This document shows, one piece after another, positions 16,761-26,378 of a DNA stretch of 42,971 bases. The stretch is from NCBI GenBank assembly GCA_027490225.1, contig JAIXYK010000015.1, forward strand, positions 1 through 42,971. The letters are read 5' to 3'. Source of the DNA: Bacteroidota bacterium. Its GTDB lineage: Bacteria; Bacteroidota; Bacteroidia; M30B66. The stretch's first letter is position 1. The number at the start of each line of letters is the position of its first letter. The translations under genes were made by a program, and so were the position numbers. A model generated the notes under the pieces. That model did no database searches. It saw only the letters and a program-made list of their open reading frames with translations, and was not told the origin of the DNA.

Positions 16761-17768
16761 ATGATGGAAAATCAACATTGGAAGAAATTCAAAATCAATC
16801 TTTTTAAGTCCTTAAATCCGATATTCAGATATTGTTCTTACTGCTTAATAATCTTTCTTTCTTTTTCGTGCAATGCGCCAGAAAAGAAAGGTAAAATTGC
16901 CATAGGGTTTTTAGATGCTTTTGAAGATGCCACCATTGCACAAGCAAAACAAGGTTTTTTTGTAGCACTTAAAGACAGTGGTTTTAATCCTGAAACCAAT
17001 ATTGAAGTTATTTATAGAAATGCGCAGGGTGATATTCCTGTTTTAGCGCAATCTGTTGACTATTTTATTTCACAAAATGTAGCTTTGATTGTTTCTAATA
17101 CAACTTTGTCTACAATAACTGCAGTTCAAAAAACAAGCAGTATTCCCGTTTGTATGATTGTGAGTCCAAGTCCCGAATTAGCTGGATTGCGCACCAAAGA
17201 TGGAAAAGACCCAATAAATTTGTTTGGTGTTTATGAAACGCTAGAATACATTGACACTGCGCTATTCTTGGTAAAAACGATGTTTCCAGATGCCAAGAGA
17301 ATTGGAACACTTATCAACCAGAGTGAGCCACAAAGCAGAGATGCTTTAGAACGAATTCAAAAGCAAGCAAAAGCAATGGGTTGCGAAGTTGTTTCTGTTC
17401 CGGCAAATAACTCAGCAGAAACACAATTAGCTGCAGAGTCATTAATAAACAAAGGAATAGATGTATTCTTTGCCTTGCCTGATAACACGATATTTTCTTC
17501 TTTTGAAACAATAGTAAAATCTTGTGACGCTGCAAAAATTCCCATTTTAACATCTGAAGCAGGACTTGTTTCTCGTGGAGCACTGGCCGCATTTGGCGCA
17601 GATATTTATGCTTGGGGCTATGAATCAGGATTAGAAGCTGTTTACTATTTGAAAACACATAAAATCAGAGCACCTAAAAAACTTTTAAAGCGCCAGCGTG
17701 TTTACAATCCTGTAAAAGCAAAAATGTTCAACATCACCCCTGATTCAACATTTCAAATTCTGCAATAA
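16761..17768 (+). CDS. ABC importer substrate-binding lipoprotein (TrpX-like, PF04392 family)
   Basis: Solute-binding protein of 335 residues. An N-terminal basic stretch and hydrophobic segment end in a lipobox-like LSFSC at 33-37, so it is probably a lipoprotein attached at Cys37. The two-lobed periplasmic binding fold is recognisable from KIAIGFLDAFEDATIAQAKQ, IEVIYRNAQGD, IVSNTTLSTITAVQKTSSIP and RIGTLINQSEP, the pattern of the family that includes streptococcal TrpX. The first in-frame ATG is used; the second ATG (codon 2) is equally good. The stop overlaps the start of the permease gene by one base. The ligand is unknown; tryptophan is only a guess from the family. Confidence 0.85.
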   Translation: MMENQHWKKFKINLFKSLNPIFRYCSYCLIIFLSFSCNAPEKKGKIAIGFLDAFEDATIAQAKQGFFVALKDSGFNPETNIEVIYRNAQGDIPVLAQSVDYFISQNVALIVSNTTLSTITAVQKTSSIPVCMIVSPSPELAGLRTKDGKDPINLFGVYETLEYIDTALFLVKTMFPDAKRIGTLINQSEPQSRDALERIQKQAKAMGCEVVSVPANNSAETQLAAESLINKGIDVFFALPDNTIFSSFETIVKSCDAAKIPILTSEAGLVSRGALAAFGADIYAWGYESGLEAVYYLKTHKIRAPKKLLKRQRVYNPVKAKMFNITPDSTFQILQ

Positions 17769-18637
17769 TGCAGTTTTATTTAACGGCAATAAGTTTGGCG
17801 CTTGCTCTTTCTGGGCTGGCCTGGGGAATATTTCTAACAATAAAGATTTTCAACATACCAGATATTACCACTGATGGTAGCTTTACTTTAGGAGCTGTAG
17901 TTTCTGCAGTGCATCTTTCAAATGGAGGTTCTTGGCCTGTCGCAATTTTACTTTCAATAGTAGCAGGAAGTTTGGCGGGAATGACCACTGGAATTATCCA
18001 TACAAAACTCAAAGTAAATGCACTTTTATCAGGTATTTTGGTAATGACCGCCTTGTATTCAGTTAATTTACTGTGGTTAGGAAAATCGAATTTACCTTTA
18101 CTACAAACTGATAACTTGTTTGCAACTACAAATCCGATTTTTAGCTTTTTTAATTATCAATTTTTCATCCTGATTTTAATAGTTGCTTTGTTATTTTCAA
18201 TGCTTCTTTTTATGTTGAAATCAGACTTTGGAATTGCCATGCGTGCTACAGGTAATGCTGAAGAAATGGCACAGGCTTATGGCGTCAATACCAATAAAAT
18301 GAAAATCATTGGATTGGCCATTGCTAATGGTTTAACGGCATTTTCAGGAAGTTTAATCGCTCAAATTCAGCAATTTGCAGATATTAATATGGGCGTTGGA
18401 ATTGTAATAGCTGGACTAGGTTCTGTAATGATTGGTGAAGCCATCATGCATTTTATTGGTAAAACAGGAATTGCAGCCAAATTGATGGGCGTTTTGTTAG
18501 GTTGTATTCTCTTTAGATGTGTAATAGCTTTTGTACTCGCATCTGGCGCCGACCCAAATTTGTTGAGGTTGATAACAGCAGGTATTGTGCTGGTCTTTGT
18601 TGGCTTAGCTAATTTTTCTTTTAAAAAATCAGGATGA
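17768..18637 (+). CDS. ABC importer permease (TrpY-like)
   Basis: Integral inner-membrane protein of 289 residues with about eight hydrophobic segments, of the branched-chain-amino-acid/ribose permease fold (PF02653). The segment IFNIPDITTDGSFTLGAVVSA near the N-terminus is characteristic of the TrpY/CD3073-like group, and ATGNAEEMAQAYGVNTNKMKIIGLAIANGL contains the EAA-like coupling loop. It is translationally coupled to both neighbours (TAATG overlap upstream, ATGA overlap downstream). Confidence 0.9.
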   Translation: MQFYLTAISLALALSGLAWGIFLTIKIFNIPDITTDGSFTLGAVVSAVHLSNGGSWPVAILLSIVAGSLAGMTTGIIHTKLKVNALLSGILVMTALYSVNLLWLGKSNLPLLQTDNLFATTNPIFSFFNYQFFILILIVALLFSMLLFMLKSDFGIAMRATGNAEEMAQAYGVNTNKMKIIGLAIANGLTAFSGSLIAQIQQFADINMGVGIVIAGLGSVMIGEAIMHFIGKTGIAAKLMGVLLGCILFRCVIAFVLASGADPNLLRLITAGIVLVFVGLANFSFKKSG

Positions 18638-19392
18638 TAGCTTTACAACAAATAAATAAGACATTTAACAAAGGAAATCCTTTAGAAATAAAAGCCCTCA
18701 AGGATATAAACTTGGAATTGAAAGCTGGTTCATTTCATGTTATAATTGGTGCAAATGGTTCAGGAAAATCTACTTTGCTCAATCTTTTGGCCGGAAACAT
18801 CCTTCCTGATTCTGGGCAGATATTATTAAACAATAAATCAATTGAAAAACTTTCAAACTTTGAAAGAAGTAAATTCATTGCCCGCATATTTCAAAATCCG
18901 GTTATAGGAACAGCACCAGATTTATCATTACTCGATAATTTTAAACTTGCTGCTTCAAGAACACATTCCAAAAAGCTTTTGATTAATAATAGCCTGGATT
19001 TTAAAAAGAAAGTAATTGATAGCATTGCCAGTTTGGGAACTGGTTTAGAAAACAGAATTAATCAGCCAATGAGTTCTTTTTCAGGTGGTCAGCGCCAAGC
19101 GCTTTCATTGCTAATGGCTACTTTCGATGACCTTCAATTGCTTTTGTTAGATGAGCCAACGGCGGCGCTAGACCCCTCTGCAGCAAAAACTGTAATGGAA
19201 CTTGCAAACAAAATTATATCAGAAAGAAAATTAACAGCCCTAATGGTTACCCACGATTTAAAACATTGTCTAGATTATGGAACCAACATCCTTCAAATGC
19301 AACAAGGGCAAATCATTAGAAGCATAGATAGTAAACAAAAAGAGCATTTAACGCTTTCTCAGCTTTATGCTTTTTTTGAAAACAAGCATTAA
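18634..19392 (+). CDS. ABC importer ATP-binding protein (TrpZ-like)
   Basis: Nucleotide-binding subunit that drives import, 252 residues. Walker A GANGSGKST is at 39-47, the Q-loop is in RIFQNPV, the ABC signature FSGGQRQ is around 149-155, Walker B LLLDEP is at 170-175, and the switch histidine is in MVTHD. All catalytic motifs are intact. Its ATG overlaps the permease stop by four bases. The three genes form one complete importer, with no enzyme gene that would reveal the substrate. Confidence 0.94.
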   Translation: MIALQQINKTFNKGNPLEIKALKDINLELKAGSFHVIIGANGSGKSTLLNLLAGNILPDSGQILLNNKSIEKLSNFERSKFIARIFQNPVIGTAPDLSLLDNFKLAASRTHSKKLLINNSLDFKKKVIDSIASLGTGLENRINQPMSSFSGGQRQALSLLMATFDDLQLLLLDEPTAALDPSAAKTVMELANKIISERKLTALMVTHDLKHCLDYGTNILQMQQGQIIRSIDSKQKEHLTLSQLYAFFENKH

Positions 19393-19427
19393 TTTTTTAC
19401 AGAACAAATTAGTGTTTTAAGAGTTAA

Positions 19428-19460
19428 TTGTAGGTTAACACAAGCTTTTGTTTAACTTCG
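19428..19460 (+). promoter_or_regulatory. Promoter of dxs
   Basis: TTG (19428-19430), a 22-base spacer, then TAACTTCG (19453-19460), with ATG 32 bases downstream. The box continues as CGCG, the same TAACTTCGCG string seen at the promoter at 29086. Confidence 0.55.
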
Positions 19461-19491
19461 CGTTTCGTTTCAACTTTTCGTTCCTCAATTA

Positions 19492-21414
19492 ATGAACATC
19501 ATTCCAGGAGAATTATTAGCTCAAATTAACAGCCCAGCTGATTTGCGCAAGTTTAAAGAAGACGACCTCATTCAGATTTGTAATGAACTTCGTCAATATA
19601 TCGTCGACATCGTTTCTGTAAAAGGAGGTCATTTTGGCGCAAGTCTGGGAACTGTTGAACTTTCAGTTGCCTTGCATTACGCGTTTAATACACCTTCAGA
19701 CCAACTTGTTTGGGACGTAGGTCATCAGGCATATGGCCATAAATTATTGACTGGGCGAAGAGAAGTATTCCATACCAATCGTGTATATGGCGGTATTAGT
19801 GGATTTCCAAAAAGAAGCGAAAGTGAATATGATACATTTGGAGTAGGGCATAGCTCTACATCAATTTCTGCTGCATTAGGAATGGCCGTTGCTTCAAGAG
19901 TGAAAGGTGATGCCGAAAAGCAACACATCGCAGTAATTGGCGATGGCGCCTTAACTGGCGGAATGGCGTTTGAAGGTTTAAACAATGCCGGTTCAGAAAA
20001 AAACAACATGCTGGTTATTTTAAATGACAATTGCATGTCTATTGACCCTAATGTAGGTGCATTAAAAGAATATTTAACAGATATAACAACATCTCCAACT
20101 TACAACAAGGTTAAAGATGAAGTTTGGAATTTATTAGGCAAAATCTCTAAGTTCGGACCTAACGCGCAAGCGATTGTTCAGAAAATGGAGAATGCTATAA
20201 AAAGTGCGGTACTCCAGCAGAGCAACCTTTTCGAATCTTTTAACTTTCGTTATTTTGGTCCTGTTGATGGGCATGATGTAAATCGTTTGGTGCAAGTAAT
20301 GAACGATTTGAAACATATTCCAGGTCCTAAATTATTGCACGTTTTAACTGTAAAAGGTAAAGGCTACAAATTAGCAGAAGAAGACCAAACCCTTTGGCAT
20401 GCGCCAGGTTTGTTTAATAAAGATACCGGCGAAATATTAAAGTCTCCCAAAAAAGGCCCTGAGCCTCCAAAGTACCAAGACGTGTTTGGTCATACCATTG
20501 TAGAATTGGCCAAAGAAAATAAAAAAATTGTAGGCGTAACACCAGCAATGCCATCAGGATGTTCTTTAAACATCATGATGAAGGAAATTCCAGACCGCGC
20601 ATTTGATGTTGGTATCTGTGAACAACACGCAGTTACTTTCAGTGCAGGAATGGCTACACAAGGCCTGATTCCTTTCTGTAATATTTACAGTACTTTTATG
20701 CAACGTGCTTACGACCAGGTAATTCACGATGTAGCCATCCAAAATTTACACGTAATATTTTGTTTAGACCGCGGAGGTGTTGCTGGTGCCGATGGCCCAA
20801 CTCACCATGGCGCTTACGACATTGCGTACATGCGTTGTATACCTAATATGATTGTTGCTGCGCCAATGAACGAACACGAATTGCGCAATTTAATGTTTAC
20901 AGCGATGGAGACACCAGCTCCTTTTAGCATCCGCTACCCACGTGGAAACGGAGTGCTGGTTGATTGGAGAAATTCCATGCAAAAAATTGAGATTGGGAAG
21001 GGTCGAGTTGTAAGAGAAGGAAACGACATTGCCATTTTAAGCATTGGCCACATTGGTAATATTGCTGCAAATGCCATTACCGATTTAGTCAAAAAAGGAG
21101 TTGATGCAGCACATTACGATATGCGCTTTGTAAAACCATTGGATGAAGCATTGCTGCACGAAATCTTTAAAAATCATTCAAAAGTTATTACCGTTGAAGA
21201 TGGTTGCGTGCAAGGTGGTTTTGGCTCTGCTATTTTAGAATTCATGGCAGACAATGGATATTCAGCGCAGGTAAGACGATTAGGTATGCCTGATAAAGTT
21301 GTAGAACACGGCTCTCAGCCAGAACTTTGGGCAGAGTGCGGCTACGATGAAGTTGCAATTATGGAAACTGCATTTCAATTACTCGGAATAAAAGAAACAG
21401 TCGTTTCTTATTAA
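19492..21414 (+). CDS. dxs: 1-deoxy-D-xylulose-5-phosphate synthase
   Basis: First enzyme of the methylerythritol phosphate route to isoprenoids: joins pyruvate and glyceraldehyde 3-phosphate using thiamine diphosphate. It has 640 residues. The N-terminal half carries the ThDP site (GDGALTGGMAFEGLNNAG and NMLVILNDN, with the conserved HFG and WDVGHQAYGHKLLTGR segments). The transketolase pyrimidine domain has DVGICEQHAVTFSAGMA with the conserved glutamate, and the C-terminal domain has VTVEDGCVQGGFGSA. The sequence is full length. It has its own predicted promoter. It supplies C5 units that the prenyl synthase at 33350 would use. Confidence 0.97.
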   Translation: MNIIPGELLAQINSPADLRKFKEDDLIQICNELRQYIVDIVSVKGGHFGASLGTVELSVALHYAFNTPSDQLVWDVGHQAYGHKLLTGRREVFHTNRVYGGISGFPKRSESEYDTFGVGHSSTSISAALGMAVASRVKGDAEKQHIAVIGDGALTGGMAFEGLNNAGSEKNNMLVILNDNCMSIDPNVGALKEYLTDITTSPTYNKVKDEVWNLLGKISKFGPNAQAIVQKMENAIKSAVLQQSNLFESFNFRYFGPVDGHDVNRLVQVMNDLKHIPGPKLLHVLTVKGKGYKLAEEDQTLWHAPGLFNKDTGEILKSPKKGPEPPKYQDVFGHTIVELAKENKKIVGVTPAMPSGCSLNIMMKEIPDRAFDVGICEQHAVTFSAGMATQGLIPFCNIYSTFMQRAYDQVIHDVAIQNLHVIFCLDRGGVAGADGPTHHGAYDIAYMRCIPNMIVAAPMNEHELRNLMFTAMETPAPFSIRYPRGNGVLVDWRNSMQKIEIGKGRVVREGNDIAILSIGHIGNIAANAITDLVKKGVDAAHYDMRFVKPLDEALLHEIFKNHSKVITVEDGCVQGGFGSAILEFMADNGYSAQVRRLGMPDKVVEHGSQPELWAECGYDEVAIMETAFQLLGIKETVVSY

Positions 21415-21441
21415 GATTTTACTAATTTATTTTGAATAGTT

Positions 21442-23388
21442 TTGCTGACCTCAACCGAGGCTAACAAAGTGAATCAAATATTATCTTCAATTAAAAGTTA
21501 TTTTTTAGATTGGAAGAAACAACCTTTGAGCGCATTATTGCTCATAATAGTTTTTTCTTTTCTTGGCTTTAAAGCAGCAAGCATCTCCTTTACTTGGGAC
21601 GAAGCAGCAAGTTACCTCTATTTTGTTCAGTATAATACTTGGAAGCCTTATGACACAGGTTTTATTGATGCCAATAATCATTTAATGAATACCTTTTTTA
21701 TGATTTTGGAGGGAAAGTATTTGCCAAAATCTGTTTTCTATTTAAGAATCCATTCTCTTTTTTCCTTTCTGGTTTATGCCGGAGCTGCATTTAGCATTTC
21801 TAAGGGTTTAGTTAAACAAGGCAGTGTTTTCATTTTGTTTAGTTTATTAATTATTCACCCATATTTTTTAGATTTTTTCTCTTTAGCAAGAGGTTACGCA
21901 ATGAGCTTTGCATTCGAAATGCTAGCATTGGCCTTGCTCCTTGCATTTATTAGTAAATCAAATAGCGGTTTGCCATTCCTTATAGCAATTGCATCTTGTT
22001 TTGCTGTATTGTGTAACTTTAGTCTGCTTAATTTTCACCTTGCAATTTTAGGCGTAACATCGCTTTATTGTTTTTATCTGTATTACCAGAAAATCTGGTC
22101 GCTTTCAAAGTTAATATTAGTGTTACTGCCAGGTCTTGTTATTACAGCTGTATTTTTTAGTAAGCTTTTTCCTCTCTTGTTTAAAATGAAAGAACTTGGA
22201 AATTTTTATTTCGGAGGTTCACTTGGGTTTTGGGAAGATACAGTTAACTCATTGGTAGTTAGCTTAAGCTATAATACACCTTGGGTTTTTTGGGTTGGGA
22301 TTTTCCTAAAATTTATAATTATCAGTGTTTTTTTAATTGTTCCTGTTTGGTTAATTTTTAGAAGGAATAATCTAATGGATGCAAGTTGGAAAAAGTTGTT
22401 TGCAGTATATTTAATTCTGGTAGTAATGATTTCTTCTACCATTATTCAGCATCATTATTTAAATACACTTTATCTAATAGAACGAACAGCACTTTTGTTT
22501 TTACCTGTATTTCTGGTTGCAACCATTATCTTTTTGTCAAATACAAAATTGACGGTTATTAAATGGGGGCTCTTTGCGTTTTTCAGTTTCCATTTAGTTT
22601 CCACTATTTCAGCAAGCAGTGTTTTCGAATGGAAAATGAATGCAAATAATAAAAAAGCTATTGATGTATTGAATAGTTTACCAATTCCAGAAGGACGTTC
22701 CCAAATAAATCTTTCTACATCTTTTGAGTATTATTCTGTAATGAAATTTTATTGCATGTATTTGGGAATAAATAAAATTGCTCCTTTACATATGAACTTA
22801 AATAATATTGATCCTGGCGGTGATTATTTCATGTATTCTAAAAAACGCAAAAGAGAACTTAATCTTCCTGCTGTAACTGAAATTTACCATGATTCCGTCT
22901 CTGATTTTACAATTGCAAAACGCTCGGTGCCTTATCAAAAAAAGCTTGTTTCAAATCATTTAATGGTCTTAAACAATATCGTTAAGCCTTATGATAAGCT
23001 TGCAATACAAAGTGATACCGGCTGGACAATGAAGCCTGAAAACATGTTTTCGAATGGGTTTAAAATAACAATAGACACTACAAATGCCAAAGCAAATGCA
23101 TTTATTGAATTAGATATTTTATTGAAAATCGACCAACCATTAACCAAAGAAATTGGAATTGCTTACAGCGGTGATAGGGGCGCTTCGAATATAGATTACA
23201 AATATTGTGAACTATATGCTATTCTAAACAAGCAAGTAGGAAAATGGGTGCATGTGAAATACGCTTATCCATTCCCCCAACCGTTAAAAGAAGGTGATGT
23301 TGTTTCTTCATTTTTATTTAATAATAACCAGCAACATATTAGTTATAAGCAGTTTAATATGAGCTTATTTTATTACATAAATCCTTAA
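21442..23388 (+). CDS. Polytopic membrane protein, GT-C/GT39-like glycosyltransferase candidate
   Basis: 648 residues with about ten or more hydrophobic segments up to about residue 390, then a soluble C-terminal domain of roughly 250 residues. The first loop has FTWDEAASYLYF and DANNHLMNTFFM, and a later segment has DFFSLARGYAMSFAFE. These are typical of Bacteroidota proteins with the GT-C fold, in which the acidic pair after the first membrane helix is catalytic. Function is otherwise unknown. The start is not ATG: the frame opens after TGA at 21433-21435, TTG 21442 is the first start-like codon, GTG 21469 is the alternative, and the next ATG lies within the membrane domain. It sits 27 bases after dxs on the same strand. 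Confidence 0.7.
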   Translation: MLTSTEANKVNQILSSIKSYFLDWKKQPLSALLLIIVFSFLGFKAASISFTWDEAASYLYFVQYNTWKPYDTGFIDANNHLMNTFFMILEGKYLPKSVFYLRIHSLFSFLVYAGAAFSISKGLVKQGSVFILFSLLIIHPYFLDFFSLARGYAMSFAFEMLALALLLAFISKSNSGLPFLIAIASCFAVLCNFSLLNFHLAILGVTSLYCFYLYYQKIWSLSKLILVLLPGLVITAVFFSKLFPLLFKMKELGNFYFGGSLGFWEDTVNSLVVSLSYNTPWVFWVGIFLKFIIISVFLIVPVWLIFRRNNLMDASWKKLFAVYLILVVMISSTIIQHHYLNTLYLIERTALLFLPVFLVATIIFLSNTKLTVIKWGLFAFFSFHLVSTISASSVFEWKMNANNKKAIDVLNSLPIPEGRSQINLSTSFEYYSVMKFYCMYLGINKIAPLHMNLNNIDPGGDYFMYSKKRKRELNLPAVTEIYHDSVSDFTIAKRSVPYQKKLVSNHLMVLNNIVKPYDKLAIQSDTGWTMKPENMFSNGFKITIDTTNAKANAFIELDILLKIDQPLTKEIGIAYSGDRGASNIDYKYCELYAILNKQVGKWVHVKYAYPFPQPLKEGDVVSSFLFNNNQQHISYKQFNMSLFYYINP

Positions 23389-23393
23389 ATTTG

Positions 23394-24128
23394 ATGCTTA
23401 AAGATACATCAACGCTTGCTCCCAAAGCACTAGATAAAAGTCAAACAAAGCTTGCAACAGCTGAATTGCTCGTTAAAATATCGAAGCTGCAAAATGTGCT
23501 CTATGCGCAAGGCAAATACAGCTTGTTAATCATTCTGCAAGGCATGGATGCATCTGGAAAAGACGGTGCAATAAAAAACGTATTTAGCGGAATTAACCCA
23601 CTGGGAACAAAACTAAAAGCCTTTAAAACACCAACTGAAGAAGAAGCCAAACACGATTTTTTGTGGCGCATCCATGCAAATGCTCCTGAAAAAGGTATGA
23701 TTCAGCTTTTTAATCGCTCGCATTATGAAGATGTGCTCGTTCCTAAAGTGCACAAATGGGTAAGTGAAGATGTTATAGAAGAACGCTATCAGCACATTAA
23801 CAACTTTGAAAAACTATTGCAAAGTAATGGAACTCAAATTTTAAAGTTTTACTTGCACATTTCACCGGAAGAGCAGCAGATAAGATTGAAAGAAAGAACC
23901 GAAAATCCAGAAAAGTTTTGGAAACACAGCGCAAAGGACAAGCAGGAAGCTGCGTTTTGGGATGAATACAAAGATGCTTACGAAAACATTTTTAAAAAAT
24001 GCAACGAGATGGCAAAATGGATAATAGTTCCTGCAGACCAAAACTGGTACAAAGATTTTGTTATTGCCACAGCAGTAGTGGAGTGTTTAGAGAAACTAAA
24101 GTTAGAATATCCTCCATTACAAGCATAA
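23394..24128 (+). CDS. ppk2: PPK2-family polyphosphate:nucleotide phosphotransferase
   Basis: Transfers phosphate between polyphosphate and nucleotides. It has 244 residues from ATG 23394. A Walker A-like loop GMDASGKDGAIKN lies at about 50-62, followed by the family signature FNRSHYEDVLVPKVH and the downstream RLKERTENPEKFWKHS and DEYKDAYENIF segments, all typical of PPK2. The single-domain length fits class I or III; I cannot decide from sequence whether AMP or ADP is preferred. The start is six bases after the stop of the membrane protein gene, so co-transcription is likely. It is followed by a strong terminator. Confidence 0.92.
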   Translation: MLKDTSTLAPKALDKSQTKLATAELLVKISKLQNVLYAQGKYSLLIILQGMDASGKDGAIKNVFSGINPLGTKLKAFKTPTEEEAKHDFLWRIHANAPEKGMIQLFNRSHYEDVLVPKVHKWVSEDVIEERYQHINNFEKLLQSNGTQILKFYLHISPEEQQIRLKERTENPEKFWKHSAKDKQEAAFWDEYKDAYENIFKKCNEMAKWIIVPADQNWYKDFVIATAVVECLEKLKLEYPPLQA

Positions 24129-24136
24129 GCAACAAT

Positions 24137-24172
24137 AAAAAAGGCTACCATTAATCAATGGTAGCCTTTTTT
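24137..24172. terminator. Bidirectional terminator between ppk2 and the S46 peptidase
   Basis: A perfect 16-bp stem (AAAAAAGGCTACCATT pairing with its exact complement) around the four-base loop AATC. Because the stem ends in an A run on one side and a T run on the other, it can stop transcription from both convergent genes. Confidence 0.93.
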
Positions 24173-24194
24173 ATTGGTAGTATATTTAGTGGTT

Positions 24195-26378
24195 TTAGCC
24201 TCTCTTCACTTCTTTTCCTTTTTTCATCAATTTCATTTCGTCTACAATATTTCCAGCTCCACCTAATTTATCAATTAAGAAAAGCACATAACGAATGTCT
24301 ACAGAAATGGTACGTTGAATTTTGTCTTCAAAGAAAATGTCTCCACTCATTGCTTCCCAGTTACCATCAAACGCACATCCAATCAATTGACCTTTACCAT
24401 TAATTACAGGACTTCCAGAGTTTCCACCAGTAATATCGTTATTGCTAATAAAACAAGTATTCAAAGTTCCGTTTTCTCCATAAATGCCATAATCTTTCGC
24501 ATTGTACAATTCTTTCAGTTTTGCTGGAACCACAAATTCAGGATTTGTTGGATCTTCTTTTTCAATTACACCTTTTATGGTAGTGTATTCTTCATATTCT
24601 ACAGCATCGCGAGGCTCATATTCTTTTACCTGCCCATAAGTTAAGCGCATGGTAGAATTTGCATTCGGGTAGAATTTCTTTTCTGGCATCATTTCTCTCA
24701 TACCGGCAATAAAACTTCTGTTTCCTCGCTCAATTCTTGCCTGAATTTCTGTGATTTTAGGTTGATATTTCCCTCTGTAATTACCTACAAAAGATGAAGA
24801 AGCCTGTAAAGCAGGGTCTTTTTCCAACACAGCAAGAGACGGATTATCTATAAACTTATTAAAGCTCTCCAAAGAACTAAATACAGAATTTTGATACACA
24901 TGCTCTGCATAAGCCTTGTAATTGTTTGCCCATTTTAGTTGAATGGTATCGAATATTGGAGGAAGTTGGTCTTTCGGCAAACCTTCGGCATACATCTGCA
25001 ACATTGCCGCAAACAATTTCTGGTCAGTTGGCTTATTGTAATCTTTGTACATCTCTTCGCCACTTGCCCTTAATTCACTTAAAGCTTCTGCTAACTCACC
25101 AGCTTTGGTGCTGTCAGCCATTAACTCTTTCATTTGGCCCATCTGGAAAGAAAACAACATAATTGAAGCTCCTTGAAAAACAGCCTCATTTAAGTAAGTT
25201 CTGTTCAAGGTAATTTTTCTAATTTCATCATAACCTTTTTCAATATCGCTTAAAGCAGAACCGTATTTAGCCATACGCTGAGGATCTTGTCCTGCCCATT
25301 GATTAAACTTGGTTTCAATGTCTTTTTTCTTTTGCACCACATTGTTGTTGCGCAATTGCTGCGATTGACCAATAAAATACTTCCAGTAATTGGCAGTTTG
25401 TGCATACTTGGCAGCGTATTTAATGCGGATGTCAGTGCTTGCATCCATGTCTTCGCGCATTATTTTTAATTTCTTATCGCGAATTTTTACAACCGCAGGA
25501 TTGGTTAAATCTAAGGCCGTTTGAATTCCAAATGATGTTAAATAACGGTCAGTTGTTCCAGGATAACCCATTACCATTGTAAAATCATCTTCTTTTACCC
25601 CATCTAAAGATATCGGTAAAGAATGTTTTGCCTTGTAAGGAACATTCGTTTTAGAAAATTCTGCTGGTTTGTTATCTGCATTTGCATAAACACGTAACAA
25701 AGAGAAATCTCCCGTATGTCTTGGCCACATCCAGTTATCCGTATCGCCACCAAACTTTCCGATAGATTCTGGCGGAGCACCCACTAAACGCACATCAGTA
25801 AAGGTTTCATAAACAAATAAGTAATACTCGTTTCCATTGAAAAAACTCTTTACAGCAGCGTTGTAGCCATTTCCATTCGTAGCTTCACCTTCTATCGTTT
25901 TATACAATTGACGCACCTTAGCCGTACGCTCAGATTCGCTCATAGAAGCATTTACCTCTGCTAAAATTCTTGTAGTTACGTCTTCAATTCTAACTAAAAA
26001 AGAAGCTGTAATTCCGCCGCTTGGCAATTCTTCTGCTTTAGATTTAGCCCAAAAACCATCAGTTAAATAATCATGTTCTACTGTGCTGTTGCTTTGTATA
26101 GCCTCATATCCACAGTGGTGATTGGTAAGTAATAAACCTTCTGTAGAAATTACCTCTGCAGAACAAGAACCTCCGCTAAGCATTACAACTGCATCTTTTA
26201 AGGATGATTTGTTAATGTCGTAAATTTCTTCTGCAGTTAACTTGCAACCTTTTTTCTTCATGTCCTCGTAATTGAGGCGTTTTAGAAACAAAGGCAACCA
26301 CATTCCCTCATCGGCTTTTAGTGTTTGCTGACAAAAAACGCCCACCAGCGTAAGACAGCTTAAAATTATTTTATTCAT
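24195..26378 (-). CDS. S46-family dipeptidyl-peptidase (DPP7-like)
   Basis: Periplasmic serine peptidase that removes dipeptides from oligopeptides, 727 residues. The signal peptide (MNKIILSCLTLVGVFCQQTLKA) is predicted to be cleaved before Asp23. The chymotrypsin-like triad is visible: His in LLLTNHHCGYEA (about 87-88), Asp224 in PRHTGDFSLL, and Ser654 in TGGNSGSPV. The residue 18 positions after the serine, which sets P1 preference in this family, is Gly672 (AFDGNWEA), as in DPP7 enzymes with hydrophobic preference, and not Arg as in the Asp/Glu-specific DPP11. There is no T9SS sorting domain, which is consistent with a periplasmic location. Monocistronic, convergent with ppk2. Confidence 0.95.
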   Translation of the reverse strand: MNKIILSCLTLVGVFCQQTLKADEGMWLPLFLKRLNYEDMKKKGCKLTAEEIYDINKSSLKDAVVMLSGGSCSAEVISTEGLLLTNHHCGYEAIQSNSTVEHDYLTDGFWAKSKAEELPSGGITASFLVRIEDVTTRILAEVNASMSESERTAKVRQLYKTIEGEATNGNGYNAAVKSFFNGNEYYLFVYETFTDVRLVGAPPESIGKFGGDTDNWMWPRHTGDFSLLRVYANADNKPAEFSKTNVPYKAKHSLPISLDGVKEDDFTMVMGYPGTTDRYLTSFGIQTALDLTNPAVVKIRDKKLKIMREDMDASTDIRIKYAAKYAQTANYWKYFIGQSQQLRNNNVVQKKKDIETKFNQWAGQDPQRMAKYGSALSDIEKGYDEIRKITLNRTYLNEAVFQGASIMLFSFQMGQMKELMADSTKAGELAEALSELRASGEEMYKDYNKPTDQKLFAAMLQMYAEGLPKDQLPPIFDTIQLKWANNYKAYAEHVYQNSVFSSLESFNKFIDNPSLAVLEKDPALQASSSFVGNYRGKYQPKITEIQARIERGNRSFIAGMREMMPEKKFYPNANSTMRLTYGQVKEYEPRDAVEYEEYTTIKGVIEKEDPTNPEFVVPAKLKELYNAKDYGIYGENGTLNTCFISNNDITGGNSGSPVINGKGQLIGCAFDGNWEAMSGDIFFEDKIQRTISVDIRYVLFLIDKLGGAGNIVDEMKLMKKGKEVKRG

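Noticed and set aside
24158-24644. Plus-strand frames of 81 and 109 codons opposite the end of the S46 peptidase
   Set aside because: They lie antisense to the conserved catalytic-serine region. The first also begins inside the bidirectional terminator.
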